Source: a virus
Strand: one strand, 5' to 3'
Virus record (IMG/VR): IMGVR_UViG_3300030329_004507
Coordinates: 1-59,597 of that record
Length of the DNA: 59,597 bases
The notes beneath the pieces are model-generated. The model saw only the letters and a list, made by a program, of their open reading frames with translations, searched no databases and was not told the origin of the DNA. Shown piece after piece: positions 7,075-15,004 of this stretch (positions within the stretch are counted from its first letter, which is position 1; each line of letters begins with the position of its first letter). The position numbers and the translations under genes are program-made.

Positions 7075-8363
7075 TACATTTTCTCCCCTACATCAAAGCC
7101 TCGGAATCTAAGGAACCTAGGAAATCTAAGACTCCATTCATCTTTAGCATCTTGATTCTGTGTTATTGCATCCGCCCTAACTTCTACAACTTGTCCAACT
7201 AATTTGTCTCTGGCATTCCAATAAGTTTCTCTATCTGTATCAGATAGACCAGACCCAACATTAGTTCTAATAAACTTGTCGTCGTCTTTACCTTCAACAA
7301 TTAATGCTCCTAATTTATCTGCATTACGACCTGTGCCTTGCTCAACACCAATAACCGTTAAAGATACTTCTATGAAAGGTTTAACCTTTAACCATAATGA
7401 TGATCTTTTACATTCATAAACACCACTAATTGGTTTAACCATTATACCTTCAAATCCTTTGTCTATACATAATTTGTTATAGTCTGCGAATTGCTTCTGT
7501 CCATCATCATCACTCAAATTCATTTTAACAACTTCAACCTTTGAAATGTTTGGTCCAAAATTATAGTCGTCAAGTAATTGTTTTCTTTTTGTTATTGATA
7601 ATCCACATTCACCTTCTTTAAAATCTTCTAATGGTAGGCAATCAAAAACATTTAGAATCGCATCATCTGTCTTTGCTCCACCTTTTCTGTGTATCTCTCT
7701 CATAAGAGTTTGGAAGTCATCACTCATTACTTCACCATCAAATACCATACTCTCTGACATTTGATCTAGCATTTCATCAAATTGTTGAAGTATCTTAGGA
7801 AAGTTTGACAACTCTTTACCGTTCCTTGAGAACATCTTAACTTCGTCTTTGTCTACATCACAAATCGTTATGACTCTAACTCCATCTAATTTAGGCTCAA
7901 CAATAACTTCACCCACCATTTTCTTTTCGTGTTTCTTGCTATCGTCTGCCAACATACATTCAAACACAGGAACCTTCATTGTTGAATGCTTATTAATGGT
8001 CTTATGAGTCACTCCACATCTCAAATCTTTAATCAATATTCTACGATACCAATCGTTCCACTCTTCCATTTTAGATCTATCACATAAATCCTGCACCATT
8101 CCTCGCATTGAATCACCTGTCAATTCTCTTTCTTCCATCTGTTTCAATACAGATAAAAATTCCGCTTCAGGTATGCCAGGGCCATCTTTTTTAGCAACTG
8201 GAACCTTTTGAATTCCCCAAGTTCTAAATCCATCTAAGGCCATACAAGCACCATCAAAGAATCTAATATTATCTGCATCGGATTCTCTTCTAATAATTGC
8301 TTCTTTCTTCAATCGGCTGTTATCCGATTCTAGTTCTTGAATAATTTTCCAAGGTTTCATCAT
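7074..8363 (-). CDS. ATP-dependent DNA ligase
   Basis: 429 residues, usual for phage ATP ligases. Motif I EPKLDGVR places the adenylated Lys at about 158; FSRNG, FDGEVM, GFEGIMVKP and SLWLKVKP match later nucleotidyltransferase motifs (III, IV and V). The N-terminal 130 residues match the helical N-domain of phage and archaeal ligases. It seals nicks, probably during phage replication and repair. A second ATG one codon in (8360) is also possible. Coupled to small genes on both sides. Confidence 0.9.
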   Translation of the reverse strand: MMKPWKIIQELESDNSRLKKEAIIRRESDADNIRFFDGACMALDGFRTWGIQKVPVAKKDGPGIPEAEFLSVLKQMEERELTGDSMRGMVQDLCDRSKMEEWNDWYRRILIKDLRCGVTHKTINKHSTMKVPVFECMLADDSKKHEKKMVGEVIVEPKLDGVRVITICDVDKDEVKMFSRNGKELSNFPKILQQFDEMLDQMSESMVFDGEVMSDDFQTLMREIHRKGGAKTDDAILNVFDCLPLEDFKEGECGLSITKRKQLLDDYNFGPNISKVEVVKMNLSDDDGQKQFADYNKLCIDKGFEGIMVKPISGVYECKRSSLWLKVKPFIEVSLTVIGVEQGTGRNADKLGALIVEGKDDDKFIRTNVGSGLSDTDRETYWNARDKLVGQVVEVRADAITQNQDAKDEWSLRFPRFLRFRGFDVGEKM

Positions 8364-8488
8364 AATATTTTAATCAATATAATAAGTTGAAGTCCTAACA
8401 CAACTATCGGAACAATAGTTCTAATCAATTCCATAGTGTGATTATATTCGTCCAACTTTCTTTCTAATTTGTTTCTTTTATTTTTCAT
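8360..8488 (-). CDS. 42-residue single-pass membrane protein
   Basis: Charged N-terminus (MKNKRNKLERK), then one hydrophobic segment to the end. Its start overlaps the stop of the 8485-8604 gene (ATGA) and its stop overlaps the ligase start. Placed two genes from a SleB-type lysin, so it is a holin or antiholin candidate (inference from context). Confidence 0.5.
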   Translation of the reverse strand: MKNKRNKLERKLDEYNHTMELIRTIVPIVVLGLQLIILIKIL

Positions 8489-8604
8489 TTCCATCCTTCT
8501 TCTTCTGTGTTTTTATTTGTAATTCTCCACATCACATAAACTCCTATCATGATTACAACTATACCTACCAAAAGCATTCCTAACCCGTGTTCTATTGTCA
8601 TCAT
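8485..8604 (-). CDS. 39-residue single-pass membrane protein, holin candidate
   Basis: Starts MMTIEHGLGMLLVG; one hydrophobic segment at about 7-25 and a short charged tail. The ATG overlaps the lysin stop (TAATG), so the two are co-translated. A tiny membrane protein directly after an endolysin is a typical holin position, though sequence alone does not prove it. Confidence 0.5.
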   Translation of the reverse strand: MMTIEHGLGMLLVGIVVIMIGVYVMWRITNKNTEEEGWK

Positions 8605-9188
8605 TAATCTTTCATAAATCTGTGGTTGCCTATCATCGCTGTCTCATTATAAATCGCTCCCCAACTTGGATTGGCAATATGTGGATTATAATAAAAGACA
8701 GCACCGTCTGTTGGATCCATTGAATAGTCGCCAGTCATTAAAAATAAAGCGACATGAATTGAATCTCTCCATGCTGTCATATTCTCATCAATCACTTCAC
8801 CATTCATATAGGTTGCCCATATAATATCTTTCTTGCCATCACACCACCAACTGAATTGGCATCTGTTTCTAATAGGATAATACTTCCTATCTTCTTTTGC
8901 AAGTGTTTCATCTTTTTTTGTTTTCCAACTTTCCCTAACTGGTCCTTGATGTACCACTCCACATATATCATTTGGAAATCTGTCATCTTTAATTCTATTC
9001 AATACCACATGGCCTATCGCAATCTTGCCTACCATGGGTTCTGCTCTACCTTCAAAGTAGATGTTCTCGGCCATACATTTTAATTCTGTTTCATTTACAG
9101 CCACGCCTGTTTCAACTTCGTATGAAAGAGCAAGGCTCGCCATTACCGCACGAGCCGTTGCCATTACGAATTCTAATGTCCCTTGCAT
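8604..9188 (-). CDS. Cell wall hydrolase, SleB/CwlJ-type (Hydrolase_2) endolysin
   Basis: 194 residues. The signature AENIYFEGRAEP (about 37-48, with the catalytic Glu), followed by GHVVLNRIKDDRFPNDICGVV and later CQFSWWCDG, matches the SleB/Hydrolase_2 family, which cleaves peptidoglycan glycan strands. An N-terminal stretch of about 25 residues is moderately hydrophobic. Marine phages often use this family as endolysin. Followed by two tiny membrane genes, making a probable lysis cassette. Confidence 0.85.
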   Translation of the reverse strand: MQGTLEFVMATARAVMASLALSYEVETGVAVNETELKCMAENIYFEGRAEPMVGKIAIGHVVLNRIKDDRFPNDICGVVHQGPVRESWKTKKDETLAKEDRKYYPIRNRCQFSWWCDGKKDIIWATYMNGEVIDENMTAWRDSIHVALFLMTGDYSMDPTDGAVFYYNPHIANPSWGAIYNETAMIGNHRFMKD

Positions 9189-9577
9189 TAGTCTGCTCTA
9201 CTCTCCATATATGCTTCAATACCATATTTCTTCAAAGCATCTGCGAAAGCCGAACATCCTTCTTCTTTGATGTCCATTGATTGAGTTCCACGATACTCAT
9301 GATCTTTTGGCATAATATCATAATAAGATATTCTCCAACCGCCTTTGTATCCGTTGTCTCCAATACCCATTTCTTTTAAAAATTTAATGAACTTTCCCCT
9401 TGCCGGATAAACCTTAACATTGGCGAAGCCACAGTACATTGGCTCACCGTGTTTGGCAGTAAATTCATTCACTGTATCCAAACAAGCCTTTTTGGCATTA
9501 GTCCACATTTCATATGGGTCAACGCCTTCTGCATTAAATTTAAGTAGGTCTTTGTTTTCTTCTATTGTTTTATACAT
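9188..9577 (-). CDS. Hypothetical protein
   Basis: 129 residues, soluble, no recognised motif; Cys at about 32, 49 and 108. First gene after the promoter at 9602-9629, with AAGGAG 14 nt before the ATG; stop and lysin start overlap (TAATG), so it is co-expressed with the lysis genes. Confidence 0.55.
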   Translation of the reverse strand: MYKTIEENKDLLKFNAEGVDPYEMWTNAKKACLDTVNEFTAKHGEPMYCGFANVKVYPARGKFIKFLKEMGIGDNGYKGGWRISYYDIMPKDHEYRGTQSMDIKEEGCSAFADALKKYGIEAYMESRAD

Positions 9578-9601
9578 ATATTTTCAACTCCTTATATATT
9601 C

Positions 9602-9629
9602 ATAATAACATGGATATGAATACGGTCAA
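9602..9629 (-). promoter_or_regulatory. Sigma70-like promoter of the lysis operon
   Basis: Minus strand: TTGACC, 16 bp ending ATCCATGT, then TATTAT with an extended -10 TGT. Near-copy of the promoters at 12208, 13546 and 14977. Confidence 0.8.
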
Positions 9630-9630
9630 C

Positions 9631-9699
9631 CTAGGAAAACCTCAAAATGGCACTATATCTAGTATCGACCAATTTTTCTGGCACAATATCTAGTGCCAT
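9631..9699 (-). CDS. Putative 22-residue peptide over an operator-like repeat
   Basis: Starts MALDIVPEKLVDTRYSAIL right after the stop of the 9700-9867 gene, with AAGGAG about 9 nt upstream. A similar peptide (ALDIV, then TRxSAI) is encoded at 15001-15132. The DNA is the same palindrome pair described at 9649-9697, so selection could act on the DNA, the peptide or both. Confidence 0.35.
   Translation of the reverse strand: MALDIVPEKLVDTRYSAILRFS
9649..9697. promoter_or_regulatory. Pair of NrdR-box-like palindromes, 31 bp apart
   Basis: GGCACTATATCTAGTATC (from 9649) and GGCACAATATCTAGTGCC (from 9680) are spaced exactly 31 bp. The core CACwATATCTAGTr resembles NrdR boxes, which occur as pairs about three helical turns apart. 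It lies about 20 bp upstream of the -35 of the promoter at 9602-9629. Confidence 0.6.
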
Positions 9700-9867
9700 T
9701 CAAATTTTCTCCTTAATTCTTACGATTTTTTTAGGCTTTTTTGGTGCCAAAATATTGCGAATATGTTCTTCATCAAATCCGCTCATCTTTTTCCATTTAC
9801 CATCTACGAAAACCTTCCAAGTGTATGGCGGGCCATCGTAGGGTCTTAAGTTTATTTTCATTTCCAT
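9700..9867 (-). CDS. 55-residue basic protein
   Basis: Starts MEMKINLRPYDGPPYTWKVF; a short beta-rich N-terminal part is followed by a Lys-rich tail ending KKPKKIVRIKEKI. No family recognised. The gene sits one base after the stop of the 9869-9988 gene, with the packing of its neighbours. Confidence 0.45.
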   Translation of the reverse strand: MEMKINLRPYDGPPYTWKVFVDGKWKKMSGFDEEHIRNILAPKKPKKIVRIKEKI

Positions 9868-9868
9868 A

Positions 9869-9988
9869 TTAGAAATTAAATGATATGAAACCTATTGCCC
9901 ATAAAAAGACCATCACAGGTCCTACGGTATAGGTCGCGAACCACATTCCATCTAAAAATGATATTCCTATTGCTCTTATCTTTGTCAT
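9869..9988 (-). CDS. 39-residue membrane protein
   Basis: Starts MTKIRAIGISFLDGMW with a hydrophobic segment over its second half. ATG overlaps the upstream stop by one base (TGATG). No family recognised. Confidence 0.45.
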   Translation of the reverse strand: MTKIRAIGISFLDGMWFATYTVGPVMVFLWAIGFISFNF

Positions 9989-10221
9989 CAATCTAATAAC
10001 ACCATATATTCTTTTGGATAATGTTTTCTAAACCAATCCAAACCTTTTCTTACAGTATCAAATTCTTCCAACATCTCCGCTCCTTTAATACAATCATAAA
10101 CCGCGATTGCCGTTGGATGTAATTTAACCTTCTCACCTGAGAAAGGATTAGATACTTCTACAGGTTTCACATCCACTATCTCAACTGGAAATGGTGGGTT
10201 AGGTTCTTTTAATAAATTCAT
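9988..10221 (-). CDS. Hypothetical protein
   Basis: 77 residues, soluble, no recognised motif. Overlaps the upstream gene stop by 4 bp and the downstream start by 1 bp. Confidence 0.5.
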   Translation of the reverse strand: MNLLKEPNPPFPVEIVDVKPVEVSNPFSGEKVKLHPTAIAVYDCIKGAEMLEEFDTVRKGLDWFRKHYPKEYMVLLD

Positions 10222-10433
10222 TTAACTATTCCTTTCTTCATGATTAAATGTTTGTCTATTGCATCTGCGAATAGAGTTCCGTTTTGGTTATGCCTTGGGT
10301 CGGTCTGCTGTCTAATTAATTCGTCTTTCACTTCAGACTCTGCCCAAGTATTTCCATTCGCGATGCTTGGTGTACCAGGTCCACCTGTTAGTGAATATAC
10401 AACTCCTGGTTTTGGTTTTCCTTTGTTCTTCAT
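10218..10433 (-). CDS. Hypothetical protein
   Basis: 71 residues from the ATG at 10433 (MKNKGKPKPG), which overlaps the stop of a small membrane gene (TAATG); the longer in-frame ORF would run through that gene. Gly/Pro-rich start, charged middle; no family recognised. Confidence 0.5.
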   Translation of the reverse strand: MKNKGKPKPGVVYSLTGGPGTPSIANGNTWAESEVKDELIRQQTDPRHNQNGTLFADAIDKHLIMKKGIVK

Positions 10434-10549
10434 TACTTTTTCTTTCTTATCGCCGAATATATTAAGTGTAAAGGTATTGATACAACTAAACCTATCAATC
10501 CAAATAATATACAAGCGATATGGATTATTGTGAATAAAAAATGTCCCAT
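10433..10549 (-). CDS. 38-residue membrane protein
   Basis: Starts MGHFLFTIIHIAC; one long hydrophobic segment and a basic IRKKK tail. Both ends overlap neighbours by one base (TAATG at each), which strongly supports coding. Confidence 0.55.
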   Translation of the reverse strand: MGHFLFTIIHIACILFGLIGLVVSIPLHLIYSAIRKKK

Positions 10550-10788
10550 TATTCGCTCATCCTCCTTTCTTCCTCTTCTATTCTATAATTGGCTTCTCCT
10601 GCCGGTGTTCTCCAGATGTTTAATATCTGAACACCTTTACCTTTAAAGTCTTTATAGAATTCTTTTAAAACTCGGTGGAATGGATGTACGGTATTCGCTT
10701 CAACAACCGTATAACCCCTAGACAGATGTTCATCCTTGAGATAGTCACCCTTCTCCTTAAGGAATCTGTATCTGATATGAACCGACAT
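10549..10788 (-). CDS. Hypothetical protein
   Basis: 79 residues, basic then acidic, no recognised motif. Starts within the overlap with the 10788-10955 stop. Confidence 0.5.
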   Translation of the reverse strand: MSVHIRYRFLKEKGDYLKDEHLSRGYTVVEANTVHPFHRVLKEFYKDFKGKGVQILNIWRTPAGEANYRIEEEERRMSE

Positions 10789-10955
10789 TATACTTCTTCC
10801 GTTTCTATATGATCTCTATATTCCCAATCTTCGTTCATAACTGAGCCTTCACCGTCGTATGCCTTGTCATATGCTTCTTCTTCATTTTTAGCATCTACGA
10901 TAAAAGTCTTTTGAACATCATAACTCAAAACGATCTTGAATTGTTTTTCTGACAC
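10788..10955 (-). CDS. Small acidic protein, GTG start
   Basis: 55 residues beginning with GTG at 10955, overlapping the upstream TAG (TAGTG). FKIVLSYDVQKTFIVDA followed by NEEEAYDKAYDG matches a strand-helix pattern like the 4681-5145 protein. Too short for the usual ORF cutoffs, but it exactly fills a gap. Confidence 0.5.
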   Translation of the reverse strand: MSEKQFKIVLSYDVQKTFIVDAKNEEEAYDKAYDGEGSVMNEDWEYRDHIETEEV

Positions 10956-11494
10956 TAGGCCGCCTTCCTTTTCTTCATTTGATCTAAAGTTCTTGTCATG
11001 ATGTCTATGTGATCTTTGATAGCATCTTCTTCTAATGGTTTGAAAGCATCGTCTATCACTTCCTTGCCATCTTCTGTGTATCTGCTTTCAACATAGAACC
11101 AACTGAACTTTGGTTTGCCCAAGTAGTTCTCCTCGCCAGCATCTTTCATCAGATATACATATTGTTCACCTGAGTGAAAACCGTTTTTGATATAATCTGC
11201 TTCGTCCTTGTAGACTCTGTATCCACAGCCTTTCTCACCTCGGTCTCTGCCATAGTAGACATTTTGAACTTCATACATAGGATTATCTCTATCATCAAAG
11301 TCTACCTTGTCTCCTATAATGTAATGCCATTTAGATGAGTCACCTAATTTAATCGCTTCAGTGACTTTCTTTTTGTCCTCCCAATTTTCACATAGGTTGA
11401 ATCCAAGACCTCCTGGATAACCGTCCCAATGTTGATATGATGCTATGATCCTACCACTCTTTTGTTTTATTCCTATTCTTGCTCTAGTCGCCAT
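10955..11494 (-). CDS. Conserved phage protein with HWDGYPGG motif
   Basis: 179 residues. The N-terminal ARIGI, then SYQHWDGYPGGLG matches a widespread phage family of unknown function that starts with R[ARS]RIGI and carries a C/QHWDGYP motif. Central region is rich in Asp, Tyr and Gly. No catalytic residues can be named. Confidence 0.6.
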   Translation of the reverse strand: MATRARIGIKQKSGRIIASYQHWDGYPGGLGFNLCENWEDKKKVTEAIKLGDSSKWHYIIGDKVDFDDRDNPMYEVQNVYYGRDRGEKGCGYRVYKDEADYIKNGFHSGEQYVYLMKDAGEENYLGKPKFSWFYVESRYTEDGKEVIDDAFKPLEEDAIKDHIDIMTRTLDQMKKRKAA

Positions 11495-11802
11495 TATACT
11501 TTACTCTCCCTTCTTGTTATGCCTTGTTCTAGTTTGTAAGGTTTTTTTCCTTCTTCTCTTTCTGATTTACTTGGTTCTACCCAAATGCCTTTGTCTGGGT
11601 CATACTCACTGACCTCATAATTGTGGATCTCTAATACCTTCTTCATATTCTCCACAGCCTCTAATCTGTTAGTCCTTGTCGGAAAACTATCATCGGACAG
11701 GTCCAACTTTATCTTGTTGAACAAGTCCAATAATTTATTAACTTCTCTTTCAGTAAGGTAATCCTTGATATTGTATCTTATCTTATCGCCTGTTCTTGAC
11801 AT
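11494..11802 (-). CDS. Hypothetical protein
   Basis: 102 residues, charged and mostly helical by composition; no family recognised. Overlaps both neighbours by one base. Confidence 0.5.
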   Translation of the reverse strand: MSRTGDKIRYNIKDYLTEREVNKLLDLFNKIKLDLSDDSFPTRTNRLEAVENMKKVLEIHNYEVSEYDPDKGIWVEPSKSEREEGKKPYKLEQGITRRESKV

Positions 11803-12179
11803 TATGCTACCTCCCCAAATTCTTCAACAGCCGGCCACCAGTCAATACCATTGTCTGAATATTGCCAAGTACCTTTCATGAACAAAAATAAATGACCAAC
11901 ATTTTTTCTCATCTCTTCCTTGTTCCAACTTAAATTAGATTCAATAACATCACCAAATCCATCAACATACCAATAGTCTTCTTTTTTGAAAGTTGGCATT
12001 AATGTAGGTGAATCAACAAGTTCCTGAGCCATTTCTTTTGAATTATATTGACCCATTAAAACTTCCGTCAATGCCTTTGGCGTAGTTTTCCAACCTGTTT
12101 CAACGGCAACCACATTGTCACTTCTGTCAATGTATCCTACCATGATATCGTGTTTATTTGTATAATCTATTTTTTGCAT
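11802..12179 (-). CDS. Hypothetical protein, first gene after a promoter
   Basis: 125 residues from MQKIDYTN; AGGAG lies 6 nt upstream of this ATG, whereas the longer start has no such site. Trp-rich C-terminal half, no family recognised. Served by the promoter at 12208-12235. Confidence 0.5.
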   Translation of the reverse strand: MQKIDYTNKHDIMVGYIDRSDNVVAVETGWKTTPKALTEVLMGQYNSKEMAQELVDSPTLMPTFKKEDYWYVDGFGDVIESNLSWNKEEMRKNVGHLFLFMKGTWQYSDNGIDWWPAVEEFGEVA

Positions 12180-12207
12180 TTCAACTCCTGTTTTCATTTA
12201 TAGTTTC

Positions 12208-12235
12208 AGTATAACATGGATGGTAATACCGTCAA
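12208..12235 (-). promoter_or_regulatory. Sigma70-like promoter of the repeated early type
   Basis: Minus strand: TTGACG, 16 bp containing ATCCATGT, TATACT. Same spacer end as 13546 and 14977. Confidence 0.8.
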
Positions 12236-12279
12236 CCACCTATAAACCCCCATATTCATTGAACTTTTTAACCTATACA

Positions 12280-12561
12280 TCAGTCTCCGATATGCTGATT
12301 TAACCATTTTCCAAAATGATCAGGCTCTCTTCCTTTTGCAGGTGTGTGGCCTAGATAATTGTATCCTTCGTTCACAACCCTTGCATGACCATCACATTTT
12401 AGAACCCAACCTGCAGGTCCAAACATTATAGCCTTTCCTTTATGAGTTTGGCCTTGTTTATTTTCATACCAAACCGTATCGCCTTTCTGTATCTCATCAA
12501 ACAATTCGTCTTCCCAAGGTACAGATAGATAATGTTCTTCCTCTTCCTGTGTCCAGACCAT
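12280..12561 (-). CDS. Hypothetical protein
   Basis: 93 residues; residues about 27-60 (GDTVWYEN, then GKAIMFGPAGWVL) look like a small SH3-like or KOW-like beta barrel. No family assigned. One-base overlap with the Api92-like gene. Confidence 0.45.
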   Translation of the reverse strand: MVWTQEEEEHYLSVPWEDELFDEIQKGDTVWYENKQGQTHKGKAIMFGPAGWVLKCDGHARVVNEGYNYLGHTPAKGREPDHFGKWLNQHIGD

Positions 12562-13229
12562 TATATTTCCTCTCCAATGTTTATTGCCTTGCCTTTTGTA
12601 TATTCATGGACATCTTCTTTTTCTGCTTCTTGTTCTGCTTCATATTCTGCCATATGTTCTGTGATGCCAAAATAATCATCTAGAGTAGAACCAACGCCGT
12701 CCTGCCAAAAGTCATCTGTTGATTTGTAATCACTTGGAGCGAAACAATCATCTATTCCGTTGTCCCATTCTCCCATAAAATCACAGCCACCTTCGTAGTA
12801 CCAAGCCTTCAAAGAACAATCTGAATTGTCTTCTATGAACTTCTCATAAGCACCAATTGGTGGTGCCCAAGCAGAATCAAATCCAAATGTAATTGTGGAT
12901 TCACCTTCGTTCTGTTCTGAATGATATTGCCTATCAACACCGTAGAACTCACAGACTTCCCATTTCGTTGACCAATTATGACATCTCCAATCGTACCAAC
13001 AATCAAAGCCTTCTATCATTGGCTGTGGTTTCTTTGTTGATGAACTAGGACTTGTCGTTCCTTCTAGTTCTTTAGGCATTGGATGGAAGAATTGTAAAAG
13101 ACCCGGAGTTTCACCTTTTTCTTTTGATGATAAATCCGTGTTCTCTTCTTCCTTTACAATCTTCTCAATTTTATCTATCACGGAATTTGGACCCGTGATA
13201 GAGATATTATTATTACACCAATTAGGCAT
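12561..13229 (-). CDS. Api92-like ferredoxin-like-domain phage protein
   Basis: 222 residues. It opens MPNWCNNNISITG, the hallmark of phage proteins with the ferredoxin-like domain of Api92-like proteins (DUF1281 group), and continues with the family's aromatic-rich region (WYDWRCHNWSTKW, then FDSAWAPP). Function of the family is unknown. C-terminal tail is acidic. Confidence 0.7.
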   Translation of the reverse strand: MPNWCNNNISITGPNSVIDKIEKIVKEEENTDLSSKEKGETPGLLQFFHPMPKELEGTTSPSSSTKKPQPMIEGFDCWYDWRCHNWSTKWEVCEFYGVDRQYHSEQNEGESTITFGFDSAWAPPIGAYEKFIEDNSDCSLKAWYYEGGCDFMGEWDNGIDDCFAPSDYKSTDDFWQDGVGSTLDDYFGITEHMAEYEAEQEAEKEDVHEYTKGKAINIGEEI

Positions 13230-13512
13230 TCGCTTTCTCCTTTATTGGTGTTAAGTGTGAACCAGGTACATTCCATCTAGTACCACTATCAGTTCTAACC
13301 AAAACATATTTGATTTTGATTTTTTCAACCACACCTTTTAGAGTGCTACCGTGTCTACCTTGAAACGATACTCTTTCGCCAATTTTTAATGAATGGGCGT
13401 CTGTCGTGTGTAATTGATTTCTTCTTAACTTAACGGCATCTACCACAGCCGATAAGTCTGTACCATTCATCTTGTAGATGTCTGATATTGTTTTTTGTAA
13501 TGTTTTATTCAC
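13222..13512 (-). CDS. Hypothetical protein with small beta-barrel domain, GTG start
   Basis: 96 residues from GTG at 13512, chosen because AAGGAG lies 6 nt upstream; the track start two codons earlier is a TTG inside that site. Residues about 45-85 (KIGERVSFQGRHG, then GVVEKIKIKYVLVR) look KOW/SH3-like and could bind nucleic acid. Overlaps the next gene by 8 bp. Confidence 0.5.
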   Translation of the reverse strand: MNKTLQKTISDIYKMNGTDLSAVVDAVKLRRNQLHTTDAHSLKIGERVSFQGRHGSTLKGVVEKIKIKYVLVRTDSGTRWNVPGSHLTPIKEKANA

Positions 13513-13545
13513 TTTCAACTCCTTTTTTTAACATTTAATATATTC

Positions 13546-13573
13546 AGTATAACATGGATGGTAATACCGTCAA
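13546..13573 (-). promoter_or_regulatory. Sigma70-like promoter of the repeated early type
   Basis: Minus strand: TTGACG, 16 bp, TATACT. The spacer is identical to that at 12208-12235 over its full length. Confidence 0.8.
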
Positions 13574-13578
13574 CCTCA

Positions 13579-13812
13579 CTATTCTACCCATATTTCATTA
13601 CTTTTTAGAGCATCTTCAATCGTTGCTCTATTAGATCTGGTATAAACATAGAAGACCGAAGCATTAAATTCTTCGCCATCTACTACGGCTTCTATACCCG
13701 AATATTTCAAAGCATTTTGAATAGACGGTACGATACTTCTATCTTCGTCTAAATCCCAAGCACCTAGATCGGCAACTTGAAATGTATGTTTATGATTTTC
13801 TACTATTGTCAT
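13579..13812 (-). CDS. Hypothetical protein
   Basis: 77 residues, no recognised motif. Ends just upstream of the 13546-13573 promoter; starts with a 4-bp overlap with the preceding gene. Confidence 0.5.
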   Translation of the reverse strand: MTIVENHKHTFQVADLGAWDLDEDRSIVPSIQNALKYSGIEAVVDGEEFNASVFYVYTRSNRATIEDALKSNEIWVE

Positions 13813-14018
13813 TTCAATTCTCCTATTTTTAAAATTCCATCTTTTAGAATTTGATGTGTTTCTTCATGGATGCTGTCATCCATTTCTTTTTTCTTTTCTT
13901 TTTGAATAATTTTATTTCCTGTGACGATTCCTTTAAGAACCATTCCTGCTGGATCTGGTGCTGGCGACCCTTCACCACTGCCTGCGATTGCTAAAATTAT
14001 TCCAATTAAAAATTCCAT
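13809..14018 (-). CDS. Small protein with N-terminal hydrophobic segment
   Basis: 69 residues; MEFLIGIILAIAGSGEG gives a short membrane segment followed by a Gly/Pro linker and a charged helical tail. Could be an inner-membrane spanin-like or anchor protein; no family recognised. Confidence 0.45.
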   Translation of the reverse strand: MEFLIGIILAIAGSGEGSPAPDPAGMVLKGIVTGNKIIQKEKKKEMDDSIHEETHQILKDGILKIGELK

Positions 14019-14278
14019 TATCTAAATTTACTTTCTAAACGGTCCAATTCCATTTGGCACCATTCTTCTAAATCATCTGCATAAGGTTTATATTCTTTAA
14101 AAGTATATCCTAATTCTTCTGCTCTCTTTTTAAATGTATGAGCAAAGGATCTTGGTCCCATTAAAGCATCATCACCATTCCATTCACATAAACCTTCTGT
14201 GAAATTACCTAGTTCATAATTCTTTATGAAATCATCATAAAGTTCGTCTAATGTATTAATTGAAGTTTCTAATATCAT
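14018..14278 (-). CDS. Hypothetical acidic protein
   Basis: 86 residues from MILETSIN, whose ATG overlaps the upstream stop by 4 bp (ATGA); two further residues upstream are less likely. No family recognised. Confidence 0.5.
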   Translation of the reverse strand: MILETSINTLDELYDDFIKNYELGNFTEGLCEWNGDDALMGPRSFAHTFKKRAEELGYTFKEYKPYADDLEEWCQMELDRLESKFR

Positions 14279-14577
14279 TCCCATTCTCTCTTATTATTTG
14301 AATCTGCTATGTGGTCTGCCTTTCCTTGTAGGTATTCATCCCAAAATTCATCTGTCTCTTTTTCTCTTAATAGATTTGAATGTAATTGGTTCTCTTCATT
14401 TATTAAATCTAATGCTCTAAAATCATGAAGCATATCTTCAAAAGGTATATTGTTATTGCTATTCCATCTAACAACTCCTTCTGCATCAATATGGGCACCT
14501 GTGTGACCATTAGTACCATTAAAATTATCTCTGATTTGGTCTTCGTTGTATCTTGAATCGTTTTTTAAAATTACCAT
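14275..14577 (-). CDS. Hypothetical protein
   Basis: 100 residues from MVILKNDSRYNE, whose ATG overlaps the end of the small membrane gene at 14571-14702; the longer ORF would run through that gene in another frame. Asn/Asp/His-rich, no family recognised. Confidence 0.5.
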   Translation of the reverse strand: MVILKNDSRYNEDQIRDNFNGTNGHTGAHIDAEGVVRWNSNNNIPFEDMLHDFRALDLINEENQLHSNLLREKETDEFWDEYLQGKADHIADSNNKREWE

Positions 14578-14702
14578 CCTAAAAATGCTCCCATCATGAT
14601 TAATATTAATAAGGCCGGTGTCACAATAGACAAAGGCCAAAATTCAAAAAACTCTTTTATCAATATCTGTTTTTCTTTTTTTGTAAGTTTCGAATTCTTC
14701 AT
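14571..14702 (-). CDS. 43-residue membrane protein
   Basis: Starts MKNSKLTKKEKQI with a basic N-terminus and a hydrophobic C-terminal half. ATG overlaps the upstream stop (TAATG), and its end overlaps the next start by 7 bp. Confidence 0.5.
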   Translation of the reverse strand: MKNSKLTKKEKQILIKEFFEFWPLSIVTPALLILIMMGAFLGW

Positions 14703-14953
14703 TAGTTTATCTCCCTTGCCCATTCACCTGGTGCATAAAATTCTGTTGGATTTCCATTTTCATTAGTATGTCTAGGACCTCTAATGGAATAATTGTAAGG
14801 ATTAATAAATGCTCCTGGATATTTGAACATTCTTTCTAAAACTTTTCTTGCCTTGTTTAAAGTAAATGGTCCGGCATAATCCGTAGTAGATTCTAAACCA
14901 TCATCACCTAAATGTAATTCTGTGATATAGAACTGTTTTTTATTTTTTATCAT
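14702..14953 (-). CDS. Hypothetical protein, first gene after a promoter
   Basis: 83 residues from MIKNKKQFYITEL; AAGGAG lies 6 nt upstream, so the longer in-frame start is rejected. YITELHLGDDGLES, then AGPFTLNKARKVLERM resembles small phage proteins with a helix-strand layout; function unknown. Confidence 0.5.
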   Translation of the reverse strand: MIKNKKQFYITELHLGDDGLESTTDYAGPFTLNKARKVLERMFKYPGAFINPYNYSIRGPRHTNENGNPTEFYAPGEWAREIN

Positions 14954-14976
14954 TTCAACTCCTTGTTTCATACTTC

Positions 14977-15004
14977 ATAATAACATGGATTGGATACCCG
15001 TCAA
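14977..15004 (-). promoter_or_regulatory. Sigma70-like promoter of the repeated early type
   Basis: Minus strand: TTGACG, 16 bp ending ATCCATGT, TATTAT with extended -10 TGT. Confidence 0.8.

Noticed and set aside
8804-8986. 60-codon minus-strand ORF in another frame of the SleB gene
   Set aside because: Wholly inside the lysin gene with no start signal.
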